The notes under the pieces were generated by a model. The model had not been told where the DNA came from. It searched no databases and worked only from the letters and a program-made list of their open reading frames with translations. The translations under genes and the position numbers were made by a program. A stretch of DNA of 64,000 bases, taken from the NCBI GenBank assembly GCA_023664945.1, contig JAMPER010000001.1, forward strand, positions 62,001-126,000. Direction: 5' to 3'. Of this stretch, positions 10,395 through 25,216 are shown piece by piece (within the stretch, counting starts at the first letter, position 1; the number at the start of each line of letters is the position of its first letter). This DNA is from Alistipes senegalensis (GTDB taxonomy: Bacteria > Pseudomonadota > Gammaproteobacteria > Burkholderiales > Burkholderiaceae_D).

Positions 10395-10781
10395 TCAACC
10401 CTTGGCAGCAGCCTTTGCCCGCTTGGCACCGTATTTGGAACGAGCCTGCTTGCGGTCTTTTACCCCCTGCGTATCCAGCGAGCCGCGCACCATATGGTAG
10501 CGCACGCCAGGCAAGTCCTTGACACGGCCGCCGCGCAGCAACACAACACTGTGCTCCTGCAAATTATGGCCTTCACCGCCAATATACGAAATAACCTCAA
10601 AACCATTGGTCAGGCGCACCTTGGCGACCTTACGCAAAGCCGAATTCGGTTTTTTCGGCGTAGTGGTATAAACACGTGTGCAAACGCCGCGTTTTTGGGG
10701 ACAATTTTCCAGCGCAGGCGATTTGCTCTTCACCTTCACGGAAACACGCGGCTTACGAATCAATTGATTGATGGTTGGCAT
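10395..10781 (-). CDS. rpsL: 30S ribosomal protein S12
   Basis: S12 (128 aa) sits in the decoding centre and controls accuracy. [19 protein letters not shown] and [20 protein letters not shown] are intact. The lysines whose replacement gives streptomycin resistance (in PKKPNS and in GRVKDLPG) are wild type, so no target-based resistance is predicted. It is the first gene of the str operon, about 150 nt downstream of a strong predicted promoter. Confidence 0.97.
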   Translation of the reverse strand: MPTINQLIRKPRVSVKVKSKSPALENCPQKRGVCTRVYTTTPKKPNSALRKVAKVRLTNGFEVISYIGGEGHNLQEHSVVLLRGGRVKDLPGVRYHMVRGSLDTQGVKDRKQARSKYGAKRAKAAAKG

Positions 10782-10936
10782 CGATCTTTCCAGCTATAAA
10801 TTCATATCAAATCCCGGCAGCATCCAATCACGCCGGGGACTCTACGGAGAAACTGTCTGACCGCCAGACGACTGCTTTTCGCAAACAACACCAACGGAAA
10901 GCAACGCCTGTTCAAGGCATACATTGAGAACCAGCA

Positions 10937-10965
10937 ATTCTAAACTGCCCCTTGGCCGAAGTCAA
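10937..10965 (-). promoter_or_regulatory. Strong sigma-70 promoter of the str operon (rpsL-rpsG-fusA-tuf)
   Basis: On the minus strand TTGACT (10965-10960) is separated by 17 bp from TAGAAT (10942-10937). Each hexamer matches five of six consensus bases. The start site would be near 10930, leaving a leader of about 150 nt before rpsL. It lies just after the rpoBC terminator, so it separates two transcription units. Confidence 0.8.
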
Positions 10966-11011
10966 TTCCTCCCATTCCATATTGGAAAACATGCAACAAA
11001 AAAACGGTATT

Positions 11012-11042
11012 AAAAAAGGCCTCCCTTCCCGGAAGGCCTTTT
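11012..11042 (-). terminator. Rho-independent terminator after rpoC
   Basis: Read leftwards, AAGGCC and GGCCTT arms form a GC-rich stem that ends in a run of six T residues (10 bases further on lies a second T tract). It begins about 25 bases after the rpoC stop codon and ends the rplKAJL-rpoBC transcription unit. Confidence 0.8.
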
Positions 11043-11066
11043 CCAGGCCTGATTTTCCCTAACCTG

Positions 11067-14000
11067 TCAGAGTGAATCCGGATTAACAGAATCAGCCTCT
11101 TCCGGTGCCGGGCTGCTTTCTGCCGGTACCGGGCTAAAAAGCATTTCCCGCTCTTCACGTTCCATGGCTTCGCGCTCTTCACGCTCCCAGATACCCTTGA
11201 GCTTGCGCGCCCGATGCACAGCCAGCCCTGTGCCTGCCGGAATCAGGCGTCCCACGATCACATTTTCCTTCAGCCCGCGCAAACCGTCTCGCTTGCCCAT
11301 AATGGCAGCTTCCGTCAGCACACGCGTGGTTTCCTGGAAAGAAGCAGCCGAAATAAACGAGTCAGTTGACAACGAAGCCTTGGTAATCCCCAGGAGCACA
11401 TTTTCATAAGTCGCCGGAATCTTGCCTTCCGCTATAACGCGGTCGTTTTCATCCAGCAGCTCGGAACGTTCCACCTGCTCGCCCGGAATATAGGAAGTAT
11501 CTCCCGCATCAATCACATTAACGCGCCGCAACATCTGGCGGACAATCACCTCAATGTGCTTGTCATTAATCTTCACCCCTTGCAGGCGATACACATCCTG
11601 AACCTCGTCAACAATATAACGCGCCAGCGCTTCAATACCCAGAAGCCGCAGAATATCCTGCGGATCAGCAGGGCCGTCCACAATCATCTCGCCCTTGTTG
11701 ACCACCTGGCCGTCATGGACCAGCACCTGTTTTTCCTTGCCGATCAGGAACTCATGGCGGTTGCCATCCATATCCGTAATCTCAAGACGCTGTTTCCCCT
11801 TGGTCTCCTTGCCAAACGCCACCGTGCCGGTCACCTCTGCCAGCATACCGGCATCCTTGGGTGAACGGGCCTCAAAAAGCTCGGCCACACGCGGCAGCCC
11901 GCCGGTAATATCCCGGGTTTTTTGCGATTCCGTCGGAATACGTGCCAGCACCTCGCCAACCGAAACCTTCTGCCCGTCCTGAACCATCAGCAGCGCGCCA
12001 ATCTGGAAACTGATCGTTACCGCATGCTCCGTACCAGCAATCTTGACCTCCTCCCCATGGTCATCAAGCAACTTGACCTGGGGCCTTGCCGTCTTGGCGG
12101 CAGAACTGCGCCGTTTCGGATCAATTACCACCAGCGTGGAAAGGCCGGTCACCTCGTCCAGCTGCCTTGCCACCGTCACGCCTTCCTCAACATTCTCGAA
12201 CTTGACCGTACCGGCATATTCCGTAATGATCGGCCGCGTCATGGGATCCCACGTTGCCAGCACCTTCCCGGCCTTGATCGCCATATTGTCATGCGCCAGC
12301 AAAGTTGCGCCATAAGGCACCTTGTGCCGTTCGCGCTCACGTCCGATATCATCCGAAATAATAATCTCGCCGGAACGCGAAATAACAATCTGGTCGCCCT
12401 TTTCATTCGTCACATAGCGCATGGCCGAAGTGAAATGAATCGTACCGTTTGAACGCGCCTCCACATTGGATGCCACAGCAGAACGGGAAGCCGCGCCGCC
12501 AATATGGAAAGTCCGCATCGTCAACTGCGTTCCCGGCTCGCCGATTGATTGCGCAGCAATCACACCGACAGCCTCGCCCACATTGACCAGCGTACCCCGG
12601 CCCAGATCGCGGCCATAGCACTTGGCGCACATTCCGTAGCGCGTCTCGCAGGTCAGCGGCGTGCGGACCTTCACCTCATCCACACCCAGGCGGGCAATTT
12701 CCTCCACCATATCCTCATTCAAGAGCGTGCCCGCTTCATACAGCGTTTCCTGCGTTTCCGGATTAATCACATCATTGGCAACCACCCGGCCCAAAATACG
12801 ATCCTTCAAGGCCTCAATCACCTCGCCGCCTTCAATCAGCGCCTTCATGGCAACCCCGTTGGTCGTACCGCAATCCTCCTCAATCACCACCAGGTCCTGC
12901 GTCACATCAACCAGACGGCGGGTCAAATAACCCGAATTGGCCGTCTTTAACGCCGTATCTGCCAGCCCCTTCCTGGCGCCGTGCGTGGAGATGAAATACT
13001 GAAGCACATTCAGCCCCTCGCGGAAATTGGCTGTAATCGGCGTTTCAATAATCGAACCGTCCGGCTTGGCCATCAGCCCGCGCATACCGGCAAGCTGCCT
13101 GATTTGCGCAGCCGAACCACGCGCGCCGGAATCCGCCATCATATAAATGGAATTGAAAGATTCCTGGGTCGTCTTGGAACCGTCGCGCCTGACCACCTCC
13201 TCAACCTTCAGCTGGTCCATCATGGCCTTGCCGACATCATCGCCCGTCTTGCCCCAGATATCCACCACCTTGTTATAACGCTCGCCGTTCGTTACCAGCC
13301 CCGAAGCATATTGCTGCTCAATCTGCTTGACCTCCTGCTCGGCTGCCGCAATCAGATTGGCCTTGACCTGCGGCACCAGCATATCGTCAATAGAAATCGA
13401 AATCCCCGCCCGCGTTGCCAGCCTGAAACCGGATTGCATCAGCCGGTCGGCAAAAATCACCGTTTCCCGCAAACCGCAGCGGCGGAAAGACGTATTGATC
13501 AGCTTGGAAATTTCCTTCTTCTTGAGCGTCGTGTTCAGCAAAGTAAACGGCAGTCCCTCCGGCAAAATCTCGGAAAGAATCGCCCGGCCGACCGTCGTCT
13601 CAAACCGGACAGGACGCCGCACCATTTCCCCCGTTTCCACATCTTTCTGCAACTGGGGAAGGCGCACCGTAATCCGGCTCGTCAGCTCAACCTCCTTATT
13701 GTCATAGGCGCGCAGCACCTCCGAGACATCCGTGAACATCAGGCCTTCGCCCTTGCCGTTGATCTTTTCCCGGGTAGCGTAATACAGCCCCAGCACAATA
13801 TCCTGCGAAGGCACAATCGAAGGCTCCCCGTTGGAAGGGAAAAGAATATTGTTGGAAGCCAGCATCAGCGCGCGTGCTTCCAGCTGCGCCTCAATAGAAA
13901 GCGGCACATGCACCGCCATCTGGTCGCCGTCAAAGTCCGCATTAAACGCCGCGCAAACCAGCGGATGCAGCTGGATAGCCTTGCCCTCAATCAGCACCGG

Positions 14001-15314
14001 TTCAAACGCCTGAATCCCCAGGCGGTGCAAAGTCGGCGCACGGTTGAGCATCACAGGATGCTCGCGGATCACCTCCTCAAGAATATCCCAGACAACCCCT
14101 TCCTGCATATCAACCAGCCGCTTGGCTGCCTTGATAGTCGTTGCCAGCCCCATCAATTCAAGCTTGTTGAAAATAAACGGCTTGAAAAGCTCCAGCGCCA
14201 TCAGCTTCGGCAAGCCGCACTGGTGCAACTTCAACTGCGGTCCCACCACAATCACAGAACGGCCGGAATAATCCACGCGCTTGCCCAAAAGATTCTGACG
14301 GAAACGCCCGCCCTTGCCCTTGATCATCTCGGCCAGCGATTTCAGCGGGCGCTTGTTCGCCCCCGTCATCGCCTTGCCGCGGCGGCCATTGTCCAAAAGC
14401 GAATCCACCGCCTCCTGCAACATCCGCTTCTCATTGCGGGTAATAATCTCCGGCGCACGCAGCTCCAAAAGCCGTTTCAAACGATTATTGCGATTAATCA
14501 CCCGGCGGTACAGATCATTCAGATCAGAAGTCGCAAACCGGCCGCCATCCAGCGGCACCAGCGGCCGCAACTCCGGCGGCAGTACCGGCAGCACCTCCAT
14601 AATCATCCATTCAGGCTTGATACCCGAACGCTGGAAAGCCTCCAGCACCTTCAGACGCTTGGCATACTTCTTGATCTTCGCTTCAGACTTCGACTCACGC
14701 AACTCCGCACGCAGCTGCTCCGCTTCACGGTTGATATCAATAGAGCGCAACAGCTCGCGAATCCCCTCGGCGCCCATCATGGCGCTGAAATCATCGCCAA
14801 ATTCCTCATAACGCGCAGCATAATCATCCTCGGACATAATCTGCCCCTTGCGAAGCGGCGTCATGCCGGGATCCGTCACCACATATGCCTCAAAATAAAG
14901 CACGCGCTCAATATCACGCAGCGTCATATCCAGCACCATCCCCAAACGGGACGGCAGCGACTTCAAAAACCAGATATGGGCGGCAGGCGAAGCCAGCTCA
15001 ATATGCCCCATCCGCTCGCGGCGCACCTTCGCCAGCGTCACCTCAACGCCGCATTTTTCACAAATCACCCCGCGATGCTTCAGGCGCTTGTACTTACTGC
15101 ACAAACACTCGTAATCCTTGATCGGCCCGAAAATCTTGGCGCAAAACAACCCGTCGCGTTCAGGCTTGAAAGTACGGTAATTGATCGTCTCCGGTTTTTT
15201 GACCTCGCCATAAGACCACGACCTGATCTTCTCCGGCGAAGCCAGACCAATCTTGATCGCGTCAAATTGTTCATCCTGTTGAACTTGCTTGAATAAATCG
15301 AGCAGTGCTTTCAT
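11067..15314 (-). CDS. rpoC: DNA-directed RNA polymerase subunit beta'
   Basis: The 1415-aa product is the catalytic beta' subunit. It has the N-terminal zinc-binding cysteines in [19 protein letters not shown], the catalytic [12 protein letters not shown] loop that binds the two Mg ions, and the second zinc cluster ([15 protein letters not shown]) near residue 890. The C-terminal 40 residues are Glu-rich. It follows rpoB by 68 bp with no promoter evident, and a terminator follows it. Confidence 0.98.
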   Translation of the reverse strand: MKALLDLFKQVQQDEQFDAIKIGLASPEKIRSWSYGEVKKPETINYRTFKPERDGLFCAKIFGPIKDYECLCSKYKRLKHRGVICEKCGVEVTLAKVRRERMGHIELASPAAHIWFLKSLPSRLGMVLDMTLRDIERVLYFEAYVVTDPGMTPLRKGQIMSEDDYAARYEEFGDDFSAMMGAEGIRELLRSIDINREAEQLRAELRESKSEAKIKKYAKRLKVLEAFQRSGIKPEWMIMEVLPVLPPELRPLVPLDGGRFATSDLNDLYRRVINRNNRLKRLLELRAPEIITRNEKRMLQEAVDSLLDNGRRGKAMTGANKRPLKSLAEMIKGKGGRFRQNLLGKRVDYSGRSVIVVGPQLKLHQCGLPKLMALELFKPFIFNKLELMGLATTIKAAKRLVDMQEGVVWDILEEVIREHPVMLNRAPTLHRLGIQAFEPVLIEGKAIQLHPLVCAAFNADFDGDQMAVHVPLSIEAQLEARALMLASNNILFPSNGEPSIVPSQDIVLGLYYATREKINGKGEGLMFTDVSEVLRAYDNKEVELTSRITVRLPQLQKDVETGEMVRRPVRFETTVGRAILSEILPEGLPFTLLNTTLKKKEISKLINTSFRRCGLRETVIFADRLMQSGFRLATRAGISISIDDMLVPQVKANLIAAAEQEVKQIEQQYASGLVTNGERYNKVVDIWGKTGDDVGKAMMDQLKVEEVVRRDGSKTTQESFNSIYMMADSGARGSAAQIRQLAGMRGLMAKPDGSIIETPITANFREGLNVLQYFISTHGARKGLADTALKTANSGYLTRRLVDVTQDLVVIEEDCGTTNGVAMKALIEGGEVIEALKDRILGRVVANDVINPETQETLYEAGTLLNEDMVEEIARLGVDEVKVRTPLTCETRYGMCAKCYGRDLGRGTLVNVGEAVGVIAAQSIGEPGTQLTMRTFHIGGAASRSAVASNVEARSNGTIHFTSAMRYVTNEKGDQIVISRSGEIIISDDIGRERERHKVPYGATLLAHDNMAIKAGKVLATWDPMTRPIITEYAGTVKFENVEEGVTVARQLDEVTGLSTLVVIDPKRRSSAAKTARPQVKLLDDHGEEVKIAGTEHAVTISFQIGALLMVQDGQKVSVGEVLARIPTESQKTRDITGGLPRVAELFEARSPKDAGMLAEVTGTVAFGKETKGKQRLEITDMDGNRHEFLIGKEKQVLVHDGQVVNKGEMIVDGPADPQDILRLLGIEALARYIVDEVQDVYRLQGVKINDKHIEVIVRQMLRRVNVIDAGDTSYIPGEQVERSELLDENDRVIAEGKIPATYENVLLGITKASLSTDSFISAASFQETTRVLTEAAIMGKRDGLRGLKENVIVGRLIPAGTGLAVHRARKLKGIWEREEREAMEREEREMLFSPVPAESSPAPEEADSVNPDSL

Positions 15315-15382
15315 ATCTCACTCCGGTTAGGGTGTGTACACAGCGGGAACCCTTCCTGAAAAGCCATCCCCGCTGACTTGCT

Positions 15383-19489
<4,107 letters not shown>

Positions 19490-19641
19490 GGACACTCCGT
19501 GAGTGGCTGAAGGATGGAAAATTCAGGTTTCAGGATCAACACCGCCATTGAACCGGAAAACTCAAGTTTCAATCCCTCACATCATTTCATCACCCCGGCC
19601 GCAGCCCAACAGACCGGGACATGACAGATAAACGAAAGAAT

Positions 19642-19686
19642 GAGCCAGAGCTGAACCCCTCATTATAAAGGGTTCAGCCGTGGCTC
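19642..19686 (-). other. Hairpin in the rplL-rpoB intergenic region (attenuator / processing site candidate)
   Basis: An inner perfect stem, GCTGAACCC (19650-19658) with GGGTTCAGC (19670-19678), is extended by an outer pair GAGCCA/TGGCTC (19642-19647 and 19681-19686). Only a broken T-rich run follows in the transcribed direction. In E. coli the same junction holds a partial terminator and an RNase III site that set the ratio of ribosomal protein to polymerase. This structure is in the equivalent place, and its role is inferred from that. Confidence 0.6.
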
Positions 19687-19718
19687 TACTACAGCCAAAT
19701 TGTAAGAAATTGCAAAAA

Positions 19719-20102
19719 TTACTTGATTTCGACTTTTGCGCCGGCTTCTTCCAGTTTCTTCTTGGCTTCTTCCGCTTCGGCCTTGGAAACACCTTCCTTA
19801 ACCGGCTTCGGAGCGGAGTCAACCATATCCTTGGCTTCCTTCAGGCCCAGGCCGGTAATTTCGCGGACAGCCTTAATAACGCCAACCTTGTTGGAACCAA
19901 ATTCAGCCAGAACAACCGTAAATTCAGTTTGTTCCTCAGCAGCACCGCCGGCAGCACCGCCGGCAGCGCCAGCCGGGCCTGCAACTGCCATAGCAGCAGC
20001 AGAAACGCCAAATTTTTCTTCAAAAGCCTTTACCAGATCATTCAACTCCATGACAGACATGGCGCCTACGGCTTCCAGAATGTCCTCTTTGCTTATTGCC
20101 AT
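19719..20102 (-). CDS. rplL: 50S ribosomal protein L7/L12
   Basis: The 127-aa product begins [20 protein letters not shown]. It has the dimerising N-terminal domain, an Ala/Gly-rich hinge around residues 40-55 and the factor-binding C-terminal domain. L7/L12 forms the flexible stalk that recruits translation GTPases. It is separated from rpoB by 229 bp with a hairpin, which is expected because the stalk protein is needed in several copies per ribosome. Confidence 0.97.
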   Translation of the reverse strand: MAISKEDILEAVGAMSVMELNDLVKAFEEKFGVSAAAMAVAGPAGAAGGAAGGAAEEQTEFTVVLAEFGSNKVGVIKAVREITGLGLKEAKDMVDSAPKPVKEGVSKAEAEEAKKKLEEAGAKVEIK

Positions 20103-20181
20103 TTGAAACTCCTCAAAATATGAAATTCATGTCGGTTCTGACGCAAAGCGCAAAACAAATCGCGCCTTTGGGAAAAACAGC

Positions 20182-20679
20182 TTAGGCTGCTTCCGCTTCC
20201 TTCTGTGCTGCCAGCGCTGCCAGGCCGCGAGCAAAGCTTGCCACCGGCGCCTGCATAACCCCCATCAACTGGGAGAGCAGCACTTCGCGGCTCGGAATAT
20301 TCGCCAGCGCGCTCACGCCGGCCTTATCCAGCCGTTTCCCCGCATAACTGCCGCTTCGGATAACGAGCATATCGTTGCTTTTGGCAAAGTCCTGCAAAAC
20401 CTTTGCTGCGGCAACGGCATCCTTGGACATGGAATAAATCAGCGGTCCTGTCATATCGGAAGCCAGGTCGGCAAATACCGTCCCTTCCACAGCACGGCGG
20501 GCAAGCGTATTCTTCAGAACACGCAGGTACACCCCCTGCTCGCGTGCCTTGGCGCGCAGTTGCGTCATGTCACCAACCTGGATACCACGATATTCGGCCA
20601 GAACCAGTGTTTCCGTCTGCGCCAATTGTGCGCTGACTTCCTCAACGACGGCCTTTTTGTCACTCAGATTGAGACCCAC
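20182..20679 (-). CDS. rplJ: 50S ribosomal protein L10
   Basis: L10 (165 aa) anchors L7/L12 dimers to 23S rRNA. The protein starts with a GTG codon read as [17 protein letters not shown]. GGAGG six bases upstream fixes this start, and the 17 extra residues upstream are not L10-like. [20 protein letters not shown] and [12 protein letters not shown] are conserved. The 287-bp untranslated region before it is where the L10-L7/L12 complex binds in other bacteria for feedback control. Confidence 0.96.
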   Translation of the reverse strand: MGLNLSDKKAVVEEVSAQLAQTETLVLAEYRGIQVGDMTQLRAKAREQGVYLRVLKNTLARRAVEGTVFADLASDMTGPLIYSMSKDAVAAAKVLQDFAKSNDMLVIRSGSYAGKRLDKAGVSALANIPSREVLLSQLMGVMQAPVASFARGLAALAAQKEAEAA

Positions 20680-20966
20680 GGTCAACCTCCAAAAATAGTG
20701 CATCAATACCTGAAACAGGCACCTTCGCACCAGTTTAATACACGGTGTCCAAAGTTAGGAGTTTACTGCCGGCATCATTCGCCTGAAACCGCAAAACCTG
20801 CTTGGGCTCACCATCTGCGCTGGGTCAGAAAAAACCTTTCCTGTTTTAACCGGCAACTGCATATACAAATGCCGGCCCAGCGGTCTTTGATTGCCCGAAC
20901 CGGCACAACTGCCCGGTCCGGCCCAAAGTCCTGCCCGGCTTATCAAAGCCGGGACTTCATTCATCA
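20680..20966 (-). promoter_or_regulatory. rplA-rplJ intergenic region, candidate L10 autoregulatory leader
   Basis: This 287-bp gap has no plausible gene. It contains a perfect hairpin, CCCGGCTT (20934-20941) with AAGCCGGG (20946-20953) and a 4-base loop, just after rplA, and further GC-rich repeats of the GCCGG/CCGGC type. No U tract or clear promoter stands out. In many bacteria this leader binds the L10-L12 complex. The assignment here rests on position only. Confidence 0.45.
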
Positions 20967-21662
20967 TCAGGCAGCAAGCGTCGCCTGATCCACCTTCACG
21001 CCAGCGCCCATCGTCGAGGAAAGCGATATCTTCTTGACATACGCCCCCTTGCTGCTTGCCGGCTTGGCCTTGATCAACGCATCCATCAAGGCATTAATAT
21101 TGGTCTTCAAATCGGCATCCGAAAATGAACGGCGGCCGACAGAGGCATGGATAATACCCGCCCGGTCAGTCCTGTATTGAATCTGACCGCCCTTGGCATT
21201 CTTAACAGCCTGCGCCACATCAGGCGTTACCGTACCTACACGCGGGTTCGGCATCAGGCCGCGCGGCCCAAGAATCTGCCCCAGCGCGCCGACAACCCGC
21301 ATGGCATCCGGCGAAGCAATCACCACATCAAACGGCATATCGCCGGCCTTGATACGGTCCGCCAGGTCTTCCATGCCCACAATATCCGCACCGGCTTCCT
21401 TGGCCAGATCAGCCTTTTCGCCTGTCGCAAAAACAGCCACCCGCACTTCCTTGCCCGTACCGGCAGGCAAAACAACCGAACCGCGGACAACCTGATCCGA
21501 TTTCCGGGGATCCACGCCAAGCTGAACCGCAATATCAATGGATTCATTAAACTTGGCAGTCGCAAACTCCTTCAACAGCGCCAGCGCCTCATCCACCGGA
21601 TACAGCTTGTTGCGGTCAACCTTTTCCTTGAAGGCACGCACTCTCTTCGATACTTTAGCCAT
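20967..21662 (-). CDS. rplA: 50S ribosomal protein L1
   Basis: The 231-aa product contains [20 protein letters not shown] and [19 protein letters not shown], the L1 signatures. L1 forms the mobile stalk near the E site and in other bacteria represses the rplKA mRNA. Its ATG overlaps the rplK stop by one base (TAATG), as expected for a coupled pair. Confidence 0.97.
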   Translation of the reverse strand: MAKVSKRVRAFKEKVDRNKLYPVDEALALLKEFATAKFNESIDIAVQLGVDPRKSDQVVRGSVVLPAGTGKEVRVAVFATGEKADLAKEAGADIVGMEDLADRIKAGDMPFDVVIASPDAMRVVGALGQILGPRGLMPNPRVGTVTPDVAQAVKNAKGGQIQYRTDRAGIIHASVGRRSFSDADLKTNINALMDALIKAKPASSKGAYVKKISLSSTMGAGVKVDQATLAA

Positions 21663-22093
21663 TACATCCCCTCCACTGTAATACCCATGGACCGGGCAGA
21701 ACCGGCAAGCGTACGCACCGCCGCCTCAAGATCGGCCGCCGTCAGATCAGGCTGCTTGGTTTTCGCAATTTCTTCTATCTGGGCACGCGTAATCGACCCC
21801 ACCTTGTCGGCATTCGGCCTTTGAGACCCCTTTTCAATACCTGCCGCCTTCTTGATCAGGAAGGTTGCCGGCGGCGTTTTCATCACAAAAGAAAAGGACT
21901 TGTCCGCATAAGCCGTAATCACAACAGGGATCGGCATCCCTGCTTCGTAGTTTTGCGTCTGCGCATTAAACGCCTTGCAAAACTCCATAATATTCAGACC
22001 ACGCTGACCCAGAGCCGGGCCGATAGGAGGAGAAGGATTGGCTTTACCCGCTGGCACCTGCAGCTTGATATAGCCGGCAATTTTTTTGGCCAT
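21662..22093 (-). CDS. rplK: 50S ribosomal protein L11
   Basis: The 143-aa product starts [20 protein letters not shown] and includes [20 protein letters not shown], typical of L11. L11 binds the GTPase-associated rRNA region and is needed for RelA activation. The open frame extends 14 codons upstream (MMSGRYDSL...), which are not L11-like. It overlaps rplA by one base. Confidence 0.97.
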   Translation of the reverse strand: MAKKIAGYIKLQVPAGKANPSPPIGPALGQRGLNIMEFCKAFNAQTQNYEAGMPIPVVITAYADKSFSFVMKTPPATFLIKKAAGIEKGSQRPNADKVGSITRAQIEEIAKTKQPDLTAADLEAAVRTLAGSARSMGITVEGM

Positions 22094-22197
22094 ATTATTT
22101 CCTGTTTTTAATGAGTCATAACGCCCGGACATCAAGCCGGGCTCCTCTTGCCGGTTTTACGACACTTCTGCCGCAGCGCACCGGACAAACGCAAAAA

Positions 22198-22797
22198 CTA
22201 AACCTTCTCCACCTGCCCAAACTCAAGTTCAACAGGCGTAGAACGTCCAAAAATAGTCACCAGAACGCGAAGACGAGACTTTTCATAATTGACTTCTTCA
22301 ACATTCCCATTGAAATCGGCAAACGGCCCTTCCTTGATGCGCACCAGCTCGCCCACCTCATAAGAAACCTTGGGCCTCGGCTTATCCACACCATCCTGCA
22401 TCTGCTGAAGCAGCTTGTCAATTTCATGCTGCGGAATCGGGGTAGGCCGGTTTGATTTTCCCCCAATAAAGCCGGTAATCTTTGGTGTATTCCTGACCAG
22501 ATGCCAGGTCTCGTCCGTCATCTCCATTTCAACCAGGATATACCCCGGAAAAAAACGACGCTCCGTCACCGACTTTTGGCCAGCCTTTACCTCAACCACC
22601 TCTTCCGTCGGCACCAGTATTTCGCCAAAACGGTCTTTCATGCCCATGCGCTCAATACGCTCAAGCAAAGCGCGCCGGACACTTTTCTCCATACCGGAAT
22701 AGGCATGCACCACATACCAGCGTTTCTTGTCAGAAGCCGCGCCGCCAGCACTCGAAGCTGCCGCAACATTCAGTTCTTCCTGGCGTTCTTCGCTCAT
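22198..22797 (-). CDS. nusG: Transcription termination/antitermination protein NusG
   Basis: NusG (199 aa) binds RNA polymerase and couples it to Rho or to the ribosome through S10. The NGN domain starts around residue 26 ([16 protein letters not shown]) and the KOW domain is near the C-terminus ([16 protein letters not shown]). An Ala/Gly/Ser-rich segment of about 20 residues precedes the NGN domain. It overlaps secE by four bases. Confidence 0.97.
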   Translation of the reverse strand: MSEERQEELNVAAASSAGGAASDKKRWYVVHAYSGMEKSVRRALLERIERMGMKDRFGEILVPTEEVVEVKAGQKSVTERRFFPGYILVEMEMTDETWHLVRNTPKITGFIGGKSNRPTPIPQHEIDKLLQQMQDGVDKPRPKVSYEVGELVRIKEGPFADFNGNVEEVNYEKSRLRVLVTIFGRSTPVELEFGQVEKV

Positions 22798-23147
22798 TGT
22801 CTATTCCAGCCCAGTATGAAATCGTACAAAACCACTTCCAGCACTTTATCCGTCCCAAAAAGGAAAAGCGCCATCACAATCGCAAAACCAAACACAATAG
22901 CCGTTACCCGAAGCGCATCCTTGCGCTCCGGCCAGACAACCTTCCTTGTCTCACGAACAGATTCACGCGCAAAAACAAGAAAATCCCTGCCCGTTTCAGA
23001 AAACCAGGCAATAACCGCCCCTACCGCCAGGCCAAAAACCAAAACGCCGGCACGCATAAACACAGGCCGGGTGGCAAGCAAATAATATCCCACAATACCT
23101 GCGACGCAGGCCGCAAGCGCGATGATTATCTTAATTTTATCGTTCAT
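22794..23147 (-). CDS. secE: Protein translocase subunit SecE
   Basis: SecE (117 aa) clamps SecY in the inner-membrane translocon. Three hydrophobic segments are visible at about residues 6-25, 33-49 and 84-104. The conserved amphipathic motif [18 protein letters not shown] precedes the last one. This three-segment form is like the E. coli protein. It lies directly after tRNA-Trp and overlaps nusG by four bases. Confidence 0.96.
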   Translation of the reverse strand: MNDKIKIIIALAACVAGIVGYYLLATRPVFMRAGVLVFGLAVGAVIAWFSETGRDFLVFARESVRETRKVVWPERKDALRVTAIVFGFAIVMALFLFGTDKVLEVVLYDFILGWNRQ

Positions 23148-23204
23148 GATGCCTGCAAATCCGCACAGCGCAACCCGTCCATCTCATTCACACTCATGCG
23201 CATT

Positions 23205-23280
23205 TGGCAGGGGAGGAGGGGCTCGAACCCCCAACTTTCGGTTTTGGAGACCGACGCTCTACCAATTGAACTACTCCCCT
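23205..23280 (-). tRNA. tRNA-Trp (anticodon CCA)
   Basis: The minus strand folds as a tRNA. The acceptor stem AGGGGAG pairs with CTCCCCT, the D-loop carries AGTTCAATTGGT, the anticodon loop reads CTCCAAA and the T-arm contains GGTTCGAGCCC. The 3' GCCA is encoded. It lies between tuf copy 2 and secE, the classical trpT position. Confidence 0.96.
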
Positions 23281-23315
23281 ACGCGCACGAAACTGTTTCT
23301 CAACAGGCCGCTTTC

Positions 23316-24506
23316 TTACTCCATAATTTTGGAGACCACACCGGCGCCGACAGTTCTGCCGCCTTCACGGATGGCGAAGCGCAAGCCTTCTTCCATGGCC
23401 ACCGGCGAGATGAGTTTGACGGTGATGGAGACGTTGTCGCCCGGCATGACCATTTCTTTGTCTTTGGGCAGTTCAACGGATCCGGTGACGTCTGTTGTCC
23501 TGAAGTAGAATTGCGGCCGGTAGTTGTTGAAGAAGGGGGTATGACGTCCTCCTTCGTCTTTGGACAGGACGTAGATTTCTCCGGTGAAGTGGCTGTGCGG
23601 TTTGATGGAGCCGGGTTTGGCCAGTACCTGGCCGCGTTCGACTTCTTCTCTCTTGGTGCCGCGCAGCAGTACGCCAATGTTGTCGCCTGCCTGGCCCTGA
23701 TCAAGGAGTTTCCTGAACATTTCTACGCCGGTGCAGGTGGTCTTGGCGGTTTCTCTGATGCCGACGATTTCGATTTCTTCGCCGACTTTGATGATGCCGC
23801 GTTCTACACGTCCGGTAACGACGGTGCCGCGACCGGAGATGGAGAAGACGTCTTCTACGGGCATGAGGAAGGTGCCGTCTACGGCACGTTCGGGCTCAGG
23901 GATGTAGGTGTCTAAGGCTTCTGCCAGGGAGAGGATGGATTGTTCGCCCAGTTCGCCTGTGTCGCCTTCCAAGGCCAGTTTGGCAGAGCCTTTGATGATG
24001 GGGGTGTCGTCTCCGGGGAATTCGTAGCGGGAGAGGAGTTCTCTTACTTCCATTTCTACGAGTTCGAGGAGTTCGGCGTCATCTACCATGTCGCATTTGT
24101 TGAGGTAGACGATGATGTAGGGTACGCCTACCTGGCGGGCCAGAAGGATGTGTTCGCGGGTCTGCGGCATGGGGCCGTCTGCTGCGGAGCAAACAAGGAT
24201 GGCACCGTCCATTTGGGCTGCGCCGGTGATCATGTTTTTGATGTAGTCGGCGTGCCCCGGGCAGTCTACGTGGGCGTAGTGGCGGTTGGCGGTTTCGTAT
24301 TCTACGTGGGAGGTGTTGATGGTGATGCCACGGGCTTTTTCTTCGGGCGCCGCATCAATCTGGTCGTAGTCTTTGGCTTCGCCTCCGTATTTCTTGGCCA
24401 GTATGGTGGCTATCGCTGCCGTCAGGGTGGTCTTGCCGTGGTCTACGTGGCCAATCGTACCTACGTTGACGTGCGGCTTTGTCCTCTCAAATTTGCTCTT
24501 TGCCAT
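23316..24506 (-). CDS. tuf: Elongation factor Tu, copy 2 (tRNA-tufB operon)
   Basis: This second EF-Tu is identical in all 396 residues to the copy at 6313-7503, and opposite-strand translations are also identical across the gene, so the DNA matches throughout. GAGGAG lies seven bases before the ATG. The flanks differ from copy 1: tRNA-Thr is upstream and tRNA-Trp downstream, the usual tufB arrangement. Having two copies raises EF-Tu dosage, and homogenisation by gene conversion is the likely cause of identity. Confidence 0.98.
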   Translation of the reverse strand: MAKSKFERTKPHVNVGTIGHVDHGKTTLTAAIATILAKKYGGEAKDYDQIDAAPEEKARGITINTSHVEYETANRHYAHVDCPGHADYIKNMITGAAQMDGAILVCSAADGPMPQTREHILLARQVGVPYIIVYLNKCDMVDDAELLELVEMEVRELLSRYEFPGDDTPIIKGSAKLALEGDTGELGEQSILSLAEALDTYIPEPERAVDGTFLMPVEDVFSISGRGTVVTGRVERGIIKVGEEIEIVGIRETAKTTCTGVEMFRKLLDQGQAGDNIGVLLRGTKREEVERGQVLAKPGSIKPHSHFTGEIYVLSKDEGGRHTPFFNNYRPQFYFRTTDVTGSVELPKDKEMVMPGDNVSITVKLISPVAMEEGLRFAIREGGRTVGAGVVSKIME

Positions 24507-24581
24507 GGTTGACTCCTCACGAATAAATTGGGAATCGGGCGCGGCCCGGCCTCCCTACCTGCTGCCTCACTCAATAATCAA

Positions 24582-24656
<75 letters not shown>

Positions 24657-24679
24657 CTTGAAACCTGCACGGCAAAAAC

Positions 24680-24753
24680 TGGAGCGGGCGAAGGGAATCG
24701 AACCCTCATCTTAAGCTTGGAAGGCTTCGGCTCTACCATTGAGCTACACCCGC
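24680..24753 (-). tRNA. tRNA-Gly (anticodon TCC)
   Basis: The acceptor GCGGGTG pairs with CGCCCGC with one G-T pair. The D-arm TAGCTCAATGGTAGAGC, an anticodon loop with TTCCAAG and a T-arm with GGTTCGATTCC are present. The 3' TCCA is encoded. It is the second tRNA of the Tyr-Gly-Thr trio before tuf. Confidence 0.96.
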
Positions 24754-24792
24754 CTGATCTTCCACTTCAGTTAAAACCGGATTGGTATTCTT

Positions 24793-24878
24793 TGGTGGAG
24801 GGGGCTGGATTCGAACCAGCGTACTCGTAAGAGGGCAGATTTACAGTCTGCTGCCTTTAACCACTCGGCCACCCCTCC
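24793..24878 (-). tRNA. tRNA-Tyr (anticodon GTA)
   Basis: This is a class II tRNA of 86 nt with the long variable arm expected for tyrosine. The acceptor GGAGGGG pairs with CCCCTCC, the anticodon loop reads CTGTAAA and the T-arm contains GGTTCGAATCC. ACCA is encoded. It is the first gene of the tRNA-tuf-trpT-secE-nusG transcript. Confidence 0.96.
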
Positions 24879-24892
24879 GCAAGGAACCTCAA

Positions 24893-24922
24893 ATTATGCA
24901 ACCACTCCTGTCTTTATGTCAA
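24893..24922 (-). promoter_or_regulatory. Sigma-70 promoter of the tRNA-Tyr/Gly/Thr-tuf operon
   Basis: The minus strand has a perfect TTGACA (24922-24917), an 18-bp spacer and CATAAT (24898-24893). Initiation near 24886 would be only a few bases before the tRNA-Tyr 5' end at 24878, which is typical for stable-RNA operons. It probably drives everything from tRNA-Tyr through secE-nusG. Confidence 0.8.
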
Positions 24923-25078
24923 TGGCTAAATCACAATTTACCCATTAAATTGGTAAACCAGGCCAGAACCGCTCATGGTAAACCTGCCCGTCCTTCCCGC
25001 TGCCGGCAAAAACCGCCGCCTGATGCAATAAAAGGTTATCATAACCGCTTTCAGCCCCAAAATGCAAAAAAAGAAACC

Positions 25079-25192
25079 ATGTCTGATTCCAACAAACCCA
25101 AAACCAGCTTTGTTACACGCGCCTTCAGGGCAGTCGCCATTTTTTTCCTGATCATGGCCGCTTACTATTTTGCAAAAGCCTGGCTCAAATAA
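25079..25192 (+). CDS. Small single-pass membrane protein (37 aa), hypothetical
   Basis: An ATG at 25079 opens 37 codons. The predicted peptide has a polar start (MSDSNKPKTSFVTRAFRA), then a hydrophobic stretch at about residues 18-33 (VAIFFLIMAAYYFA) and a short basic end. That is a plausible inner-membrane microprotein. The upstream signal is only an A-rich AAAGAAA. It lies between the divergent tRNA promoter and the 3' end of dacB. The open frame continues upstream through antisense of tRNA-Tyr, which is not coding. I do not recognise a family. Confidence 0.45.
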   Translation: MSDSNKPKTSFVTRAFRAVAIFFLIMAAYYFAKAWLK

Positions 25193-25216
25193 TACCGCCA
25201 GGCAGCACCGCCGGCA

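Noticed and set aside
12981-15296. 771-codon open frame on the plus strand opposite rpoC
   Set aside because: It is fully antisense to rpoC. Its translation is a low-complexity His/Arg/Leu/Asn-rich mirror of codon-biased sequence, with no family resemblance.
22797-23915. 372-codon plus-strand frame across secE, tRNA-Trp and tuf copy 2
   Set aside because: It runs antisense through three well-identified genes including a tRNA. The tuf part repeats the shadow seen at copy 1.
24782-25078. N-terminal extension of the small membrane ORF
   Set aside because: Its first 100 codons would be antisense to tRNA-Tyr and the tRNA promoter. Only the last 37 codons look like a protein.
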